From: Prolixibacteraceae bacterium
GTDB taxonomy: Bacteria > Bacteroidota > Bacteroidia > Bacteroidales > Prolixibacteraceae
Length of the DNA stretch: 18,390 nt
Assembly: GCA_016930735.1 (NCBI GenBank)
Contig: JAFGGF010000357.1
Location: 1-18,390, forward strand
Direction: 5' to 3'
Shown here: in pieces, positions 13,492-18,390 of the stretch
Layout: each line of letters starts with the position of its first letter
Numbering within the stretch: the stretch's first letter is position 1
Translations under genes and position numbers: made by a program
The notes under the pieces: generated by a model
Databases searched by the model: none
What the model saw: the letters and a program-made list of their open reading frames with translations, nothing else
Told to the model about the DNA's origin: nothing

Positions 13492-16400
13492 ATGGTTCAA
13501 AAAACTATTCAGTCCATGTTGTTCTTAATTTTCCTGATTTTTCAGGTTCATCTTGGTGCACAGGAAAAATCAGGATTAAGGGTAATTGGTGTTATTACAT
13601 CTGAAACCAGCAGGACAGAAAATGCGAGGGCTTCCATCTACGAAGATGGAAAAGAAATTCAGGTAATTGGTATTGATGCAAACGGACGGTTTAACATTAC
13701 TTTTTCTTTTAACCACAATTATACACTTGTTTTATCAGACGATGGGCTGTTCCCGAAAAAAATCGAAATTTCAACTTCCATACCCAACCGGATACTGAAA
13801 AACGATCCAAATTTTCCGCCATTTGTAATTGAACAAAAATTATTTACCGAAATCAAAGGGATCGACAACAGCTTTTCGGAGAACACAATAATCCGGTTAT
13901 TCTATGACCCCGGTATTGATAATTTTATTTCCGAAGTATTTTATAATGACGAACAAATTCAAAAACAAATAGATAATGCTGTCTGGCGGTCGCAGCAAGT
14001 AGGCAAAACAGCCGAAGGCCTGGCAAAACTTACAGATGCCGAATTAAAACTGATGCGGCAGGAATATGACCAATGGCTGAAAGAAGCTGCTGAAGATTAT
14101 AAGAATGGACGGTACCAGGCTGCTCTGATGGGCTATAAAGCCGCGAACAGGTTATTCCCAGATGAACAGTTTCCGAAAGACCGGATCGCTGAAATCAATG
14201 ACCTGTTGCTGGCACTTCAGATCACCAATAACCTGGAAGATGTTCAGGAACAAAAATTTACAGAGCTGATCAGGAATGCCGATTCAGAGTTCGATTTAAA
14301 ACAATACGGAAAAGCCCAGGGTTTGTACAGGCAGGCACTGAATATTAAAGACGGGGACCAGCATGCCACTGCACGTATTCAGGAAATTGATAAAATTCTC
14401 GCTGAATTAACCACAGATAATTTATATGCAAGCCTGATTGAAGAAGCAGACCGGTCATATGTCAACAGTAACCTCGAAACAGCAAAAGCAAAATATACAG
14501 AAGCGCTTAAAATCAGACCAAAAGAAGATTACCCAAAGAACAGGCTGAAAGATATTGAAGATGAAGAACAAAAACTTGAAAAAGATGCTTTGCAATTGAA
14601 GCGTTATGAACTGGCAATGGAGGAGGCAGACCAGTTCCGTGATAAAAAACAGTATTTAAGGGCAAGGGAAACTTATGTTTGGGCTATGAGTTTTAAACCC
14701 GGCGATGAAAATGCACAACAACGAATAAAAGAGGTTGACGAACTGATTAAAAATGAGGGACTGGACAAAGACTATAATAAACTGATCTCTGACGCTGATA
14801 AGTCTTTTAAAAAGGAAGACTATCAGAATGCTCTTCAAACTTACAACAATGCAATTACTTTAAAACCGGACGAAGAATATCCGCAAAGCCAGGTCAACCT
14901 GATCAATAATATTTTAAAAAATAAAGAAGCCCTGAATGCTGCCAATCAACAATACCTCAGTAAAATTGCTGAAGCTGACAAATTATTCCATACTGAAAAA
15001 TACATCGGTGCAAGGCCTTTATATGCAGAAGCTTTGCTTATCAAACCGGATGAAAAGTATCCTTTGGAAAAAATCAATGAAATTGACCAGCTACTGGAAA
15101 ATATCGCAAATTTGGAAAAGCTGAATAGTGACTACAATGAATTAATTAAATCTGCCGATAAATTTTTCAATAACTCAGAATACCAGCCGGCCCGTTCCGG
15201 ATATTCGACAGCACTGGAGTTGAAGCCTGATGAAATATATCCTGCCGGGAAAATCAGGGAAATTGACCGGATTTTGCAAGACATGGCAGAAAAGGTTGAA
15301 TCATATAATAAAGCTATTGCTGAAGCTGACAAATTGTTTGAGAAACCGAGTTTGATCGATGCAAGGGCAAAATATTCTGATGCTGCAGAAATAAAACCGG
15401 ATGAGACTTACCCGGTTGACCAGATTGCCAGGATTGATGCTTTAATGAAAGAGCAGGAGAGGGTAGCAGCAGAAAAAGAATCTGCAGAGCAAGTCCGGTT
15501 GGCTCAGATACAAAATGAAACCAATGATAAGTACAACGCCATAATTGATGAAGCCTATAAGGCTTTTAAAAATGGTTTGTTTGAAGAAGCCAGAAATCAA
15601 TATGAGAATGCATTAAAAATTAAATCTGAAGAAATTTATCCGGTCCAGCAAATTGCAAGAATTAATGATACGATTGTTAAACTGGAACAACAAAACAAGG
15701 AATATGAGAAGTTGGTGGCAACAGCGGACCGTCAATTTGATAAAAAACAATTTGAAGAAGCTCAAATTTCATTTGAAAGTGCCAGCTCTGTAAAACCCGA
15801 TGAAGTTTATCCTGGTTTAATGATTGCAAAAATTGATTCAATTATTCAGGAACAGCAACAAGCAGAAGCAGACAGGCTTGCATTATTAAAAGCTGAACAG
15901 GATAAACTTGAAAGTGAGTACAATCAAACTATATTACAGGCAGATAACAATTTGAAATCTGAGAATTTTCAGGAAGCCATAGAGTCTTACAAGTCGGCTT
16001 TGGAACTAAAACCGAATGAAAATTACCCCATACAGAAAATCGAAGAATGCGAGGCGAAAATAGCTGAAATTCAAACTAATGAAAAAGCATATAATGAAGC
16101 AATCTCCAGCGCTGACAAAGCGTTTAAAAAAGAAAATTACGCTGAGGCAAAAGTTGATTACAATAAGGCATTACAGTTCTTTCCTAATAAAACATACCCT
16201 CAGGTACAACTGAAAAAAATTGTGGATGCAGAGCAATTACTGGCGCAAGAATCTTTAAAAGATAAAAATTACAGAGATGCTATAAATAAGGGAGATTCAG
16301 CATTTGTAAAAAGGGAATATAACAAAGCAATTTTATCGTACGAACAGGCCCTTACCTATAAACCTGAAGAAAAATACCCTCAGGATCAAATTAACCTTTC

Positions 16401-17775
16401 AAAGAGGAACCTGGAAGAATTCCAGCGTATGAAAAAGGTTAATGAAGAATACGATAAAGCTATTGCCGATGCAAATGAAGCATTCAATAATGCCGATTTT
16501 GAAACAGCTGAAAAGCTGTATAACAATGCAATGAAAATCAAGCCCAACGAAAAATATCCAAGAGAAAGGCTGAATGCTATTGTAAACAGTAAAAAAGATA
16601 TCCTTATTAAAGAACGATATGACGCATTGATCGCTGAAGCTGACCTGCTTTTCGATTCGGAAGATTACAATAAATCAAGAAACAAATACCTGGAAGCATT
16701 AAAAGTAATTGAAGGAGATGAATATGCCCAGGGAAGGATTGACGAAATTGATGCAATTCTTGCCGCCCTGGCGAAAGCTGAACAGGAACGAAAGGAACTG
16801 GAAAGAAAATATTCACAGGCAATTGCTTTTGCCGACAAGGAATTTGGAGAAGGAGGCTATTCCAATGCCCTTAAATACTATAACGAGGCTTTAAACCTGA
16901 AACCGGAAGAAACCTACCCGTCTCAACAGGTTGAAAAAATAAATATCATCCTTGAAAATAACAGGATTGAAGAAGAATATAAAAGGCTGTTACTCGCTGC
17001 TGATGCATATTTCAGGATGAAAGAATATCCCGATGCACGTTTTAATTATGTGGATGCACTTAAGGTGAAGCCTGAAGAGGAGTATCCTGCCAGGCAAATC
17101 GAACGGATCGATGAAATTCTTAAACAACAGGAAGATGCACGGATAGAAACTGAAAGGTTGGCACAAATGGCAGCAGAAGAAGAAACTGCTGTAGTTGTGA
17201 ATGATATTCCATCAGAAAATACTGATGCAATAATTGAAGCTGAAATGGCAGATATGTACAACGGTTTTATTATACAGGCAGACGGTGCATTCGGTGAAGA
17301 AGAGTACAATATTGCCCGGTTCTATTATTTTAAAGCTGTTGATATAAGACCGGATGAAGAATATCCGAAAAACAGGATTAAAGAAATACGAGGATTATTA
17401 AATGCCCGGTTATCAGACCGGAGGGAGAGGGAATACCAGGATTATGTTGACAAAGCCGATCAGGCACTTACCGATGGGGAACTGGCTGTTGCGCGTGGTT
17501 ATTACAACCGTGCTTTAACAGCAAAACCTATGGAAAAATATCCGAAAATGCAGATTGATTTGATTCAAACCAAACTACAGGAAATGCTCGGGAATAAAAG
17601 CCAGACAGAATATAATTCGTTTATCAGCCAGGGGGATAAGGCTTTTGAAAATAAAAACTACAGCTTAGCCAGGTATTATTACCTGAAAGCGCAGGAAATC
17701 AATCCTGCAGAAAATTACCCAAAAGAGCAAATCCTGAAAATAACAAAAGCAATTAACGGGGAGCTTGAAGATTAG
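13492..17775 (+). CDS. Secreted 20-repeat TPR-like protein of unknown function
   Basis: A 1427-residue protein. A signal peptide (residues 1 to about 22, cleavage near HLGA-Q) is followed by a beta-rich segment (about 27-95) resembling a carboxypeptidase-regulatory-like domain of Bacteroidota. Then comes a unique stretch (about 96-196, including LFYDPGIDNFISEVFYND). From residue 197 to the end it consists of 20 related helical units. There is no membrane helix, lipobox, OmpA-like domain or type IX sorting domain, so it should be soluble in the periplasm or bound to a partner there. TPR arrays usually hold other proteins, so a scaffold or spacer role is plausible but unproven. It starts divergently from the carbohydrate operon and ends 5 bp from the convergent peroxiredoxin gene. 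I do not recognise a named family. The acidic and lysine-rich composition could also give long helical rods. Confidence 0.88.
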   Translation: MVQKTIQSMLFLIFLIFQVHLGAQEKSGLRVIGVITSETSRTENARASIYEDGKEIQVIGIDANGRFNITFSFNHNYTLVLSDDGLFPKKIEISTSIPNRILKNDPNFPPFVIEQKLFTEIKGIDNSFSENTIIRLFYDPGIDNFISEVFYNDEQIQKQIDNAVWRSQQVGKTAEGLAKLTDAELKLMRQEYDQWLKEAAEDYKNGRYQAALMGYKAANRLFPDEQFPKDRIAEINDLLLALQITNNLEDVQEQKFTELIRNADSEFDLKQYGKAQGLYRQALNIKDGDQHATARIQEIDKILAELTTDNLYASLIEEADRSYVNSNLETAKAKYTEALKIRPKEDYPKNRLKDIEDEEQKLEKDALQLKRYELAMEEADQFRDKKQYLRARETYVWAMSFKPGDENAQQRIKEVDELIKNEGLDKDYNKLISDADKSFKKEDYQNALQTYNNAITLKPDEEYPQSQVNLINNILKNKEALNAANQQYLSKIAEADKLFHTEKYIGARPLYAEALLIKPDEKYPLEKINEIDQLLENIANLEKLNSDYNELIKSADKFFNNSEYQPARSGYSTALELKPDEIYPAGKIREIDRILQDMAEKVESYNKAIAEADKLFEKPSLIDARAKYSDAAEIKPDETYPVDQIARIDALMKEQERVAAEKESAEQVRLAQIQNETNDKYNAIIDEAYKAFKNGLFEEARNQYENALKIKSEEIYPVQQIARINDTIVKLEQQNKEYEKLVATADRQFDKKQFEEAQISFESASSVKPDEVYPGLMIAKIDSIIQEQQQAEADRLALLKAEQDKLESEYNQTILQADNNLKSENFQEAIESYKSALELKPNENYPIQKIEECEAKIAEIQTNEKAYNEAISSADKAFKKENYAEAKVDYNKALQFFPNKTYPQVQLKKIVDAEQLLAQESLKDKNYRDAINKGDSAFVKREYNKAILSYEQALTYKPEEKYPQDQINLSKRNLEEFQRMKKVNEEYDKAIADANEAFNNADFETAEKLYNNAMKIKPNEKYPRERLNAIVNSKKDILIKERYDALIAEADLLFDSEDYNKSRNKYLEALKVIEGDEYAQGRIDEIDAILAALAKAEQERKELERKYSQAIAFADKEFGEGGYSNALKYYNEALNLKPEETYPSQQVEKINIILENNRIEEEYKRLLLAADAYFRMKEYPDARFNYVDALKVKPEEEYPARQIERIDEILKQQEDARIETERLAQMAAEEETAVVVNDIPSENTDAIIEAEMADMYNGFIIQADGAFGEEEYNIARFYYFKAVDIRPDEEYPKNRIKEIRGLLNARLSDRREREYQDYVDKADQALTDGELAVARGYYNRALTAKPMEKYPKMQIDLIQTKLQEMLGNKSQTEYNSFISQGDKAFENKNYSLARYYYLKAQEINPAENYPKEQILKITKAINGELED
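14080..17772 (+). repeat. Twenty TPR-like units, mostly 56-60 residues each, within the secreted protein
   Basis: Units start at 14080, 14260, 14431, 14611, 14779, 14959, 15139, 15310, 15538, 15709, 15925, 16096, 16276, 16456, 16624, 16816, 16984, 17263, 17440 and 17617. Each has a TPR-like helix pair: 'I--AD--F----Y--A' then 'Y--AL--KP', so Ala20, Tyr24, Ala27 and Pro32 of the TPR consensus fall in place. A 'E-YP' turn and a third helix 'I--ID--L' follow. Sixteen units have YP at the turn and unit 1 has FP. Units 2, 4 and 15 use a variant turn, 'GD--A--RI-E-D'. Units 8, 10 and 17 carry long Glu/Ala/Gln-rich linkers (76, 72 and 93 residues in total). DNA identity between units is low apart from short runs, so the array is old rather than freshly expanded. 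Confidence 0.9.
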
Positions 17776-17780
17776 CCTGC

Positions 17781-18350
17781 TTAATTCTGAGCTAAAACTT
17801 CTTTTATCTTTTTTAAAGTGTTGGAAGAATCTTCAGGAGCATTTACTTCATCATCTTTGTAAATGATTTTCCCTTCCTTATCGATAATAAAAGTCCAGCG
17901 CATGGTTGTTATCCCCCTCTCCAAATCGACAGTTTTACCGTCAATTTTACGCTGGATAGTACCTCCGTCAGAGGTTGTAACACCAAATGCCCTTGCTACC
18001 TTTCCTTCCGTATCGGAAAGTAAAGTAAAATTCAGGTTATTTGCCTTTTTAAAATATACCAGGTTTTCCGGTTTATCTCCGCTGATACCAACAACTGTAG
18101 CTCCCAGTTTTGAAAACTCATCCTTATAATCGCGGTAGGCACATGCCTGGGCAGTACAGCCTCCTGTCATTGCAGCCGGGTAAAAATATACCACAAGGTA
18201 CTCGCTGCCGATAATTTTACCGGAGTCCCAAACTTTGTCGTTTTCGTCAACTGCCTTAAAAAGGGGTGCTTTATCACCTATGTTTAATCCCTGCCCGTAT
18301 CCAAAAATAACGGATACCATTATCATAGAACTTAATAGTATCTTTTTCAT
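17781..18350 (-). CDS. Secreted BCP/PrxQ-type thiol peroxidase
   Basis: A 189-residue peroxiredoxin. The start MKKILLSSMIMVSVIFGYGQG is a signal peptide, with cleavage probably just before the Gln. The thioredoxin-fold domain follows: GDKAPLFKAVDENDKVW, then the active site YFYPAAMTGGCTAQAC with the peroxidatic Cys65 and a resolving Cys70 five residues later, the spacing of BCP/PrxQ enzymes. Thr62 and Arg151 (in MRWTFIID) complete the usual Thr-Cys-Arg site. It reduces H2O2 and organic peroxides with electrons from a thioredoxin-like partner; with a signal peptide this would take place in the periplasm. An in-frame start ten codons upstream (18380) is less likely, because it would put LIKLITLK ahead of a standard signal peptide. 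The upstream gene context lies beyond the window. Confidence 0.9.
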   Translation of the reverse strand: MKKILLSSMIMVSVIFGYGQGLNIGDKAPLFKAVDENDKVWDSGKIIGSEYLVVYFYPAAMTGGCTAQACAYRDYKDEFSKLGATVVGISGDKPENLVYFKKANNLNFTLLSDTEGKVARAFGVTTSDGGTIQRKIDGKTVDLERGITTMRWTFIIDKEGKIIYKDDEVNAPEDSSNTLKKIKEVLAQN

Positions 18351-18390
18351 TTTTAATGTAATTAATTTTATTAAAAACACCGGCTGGTTA

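Noticed and set aside
14080..17772. CRISPR-like or recent tandem DNA duplication
   Set aside because: The period is clear only at the protein level; DNA copies differ strongly and unit lengths vary in whole codons.

Overview
The window looks like chromosomal DNA of a Bacteroidota member, possibly of the Marinilabiliales/Prolixibacteraceae kind. The reasons are an AT-rich sequence, mostly weak Shine-Dalgarno signals, secreted proteins whose signal peptides end just before Gln, a large periplasmic repeat protein with a carboxypeptidase-regulatory-like N-terminus, and an adaptor/MacB-type permease/TolC gene order. The lineage is inferred from gene content only. No RNA genes, CRISPR arrays, insertion sequences or phage genes were seen.

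Layout. (1) 1-3360, minus strand: a tripartite efflux or export operon, transcribed as periplasmic adaptor, then MacB/FtsX-type permease, then a TolC-like outer-membrane protein cut by the window edge. No ABC ATPase gene is present in the visible part. A 42-bp imperfect palindrome lies just upstream of the adaptor. (2) 3361-3694: a non-coding gap with that palindrome and a clear intrinsic terminator that closes the next operon. (3) 3695-13326, minus strand: a six-gene carbohydrate operon in the order NhaC-type Na+/H+ antiporter, GPH-family sugar:cation symporter, GH3 enzyme, GH116-like (clan GH-O) enzyme, PfkB-type kinase, GH10 enzyme. None of the three glycoside hydrolases has a signal peptide. 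The last two genes overlap by 4 bp, through a TTG start. A 12-bp stem-loop whose two G-U pairs fit only the minus-strand transcript lies between the GH3 and GH116 genes. (4) 13327-13491: a divergent intergenic region with a perfect 8-2-8 inverted repeat. (5) 13492-17775, plus strand: a secreted 1427-residue protein made mainly of 20 TPR-like units of about 57-60 residues. (6) 17781-18350, minus strand: a secreted BCP/PrxQ-type peroxiredoxin, convergent with the repeat protein and separated from it by 5 bp.

How the genes could work together: the six-gene operon reads as a cytoplasmic glycoside-scavenging pathway. A short oligosaccharide or glycoside enters through the cation-coupled symporter, NhaC may restore the sodium gradient, three intracellular glycosidases with intact catalytic residues break the sugar down, and a PfkB kinase phosphorylates a product. 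There is no SusC/SusD pair, regulator or xylose-type kinase, and the GH10, GH3 and PfkB proteins each deviate from their family motifs. The true substrate may therefore not be ordinary xylan. This operon and the 20-repeat protein are the parts most worth a second look.
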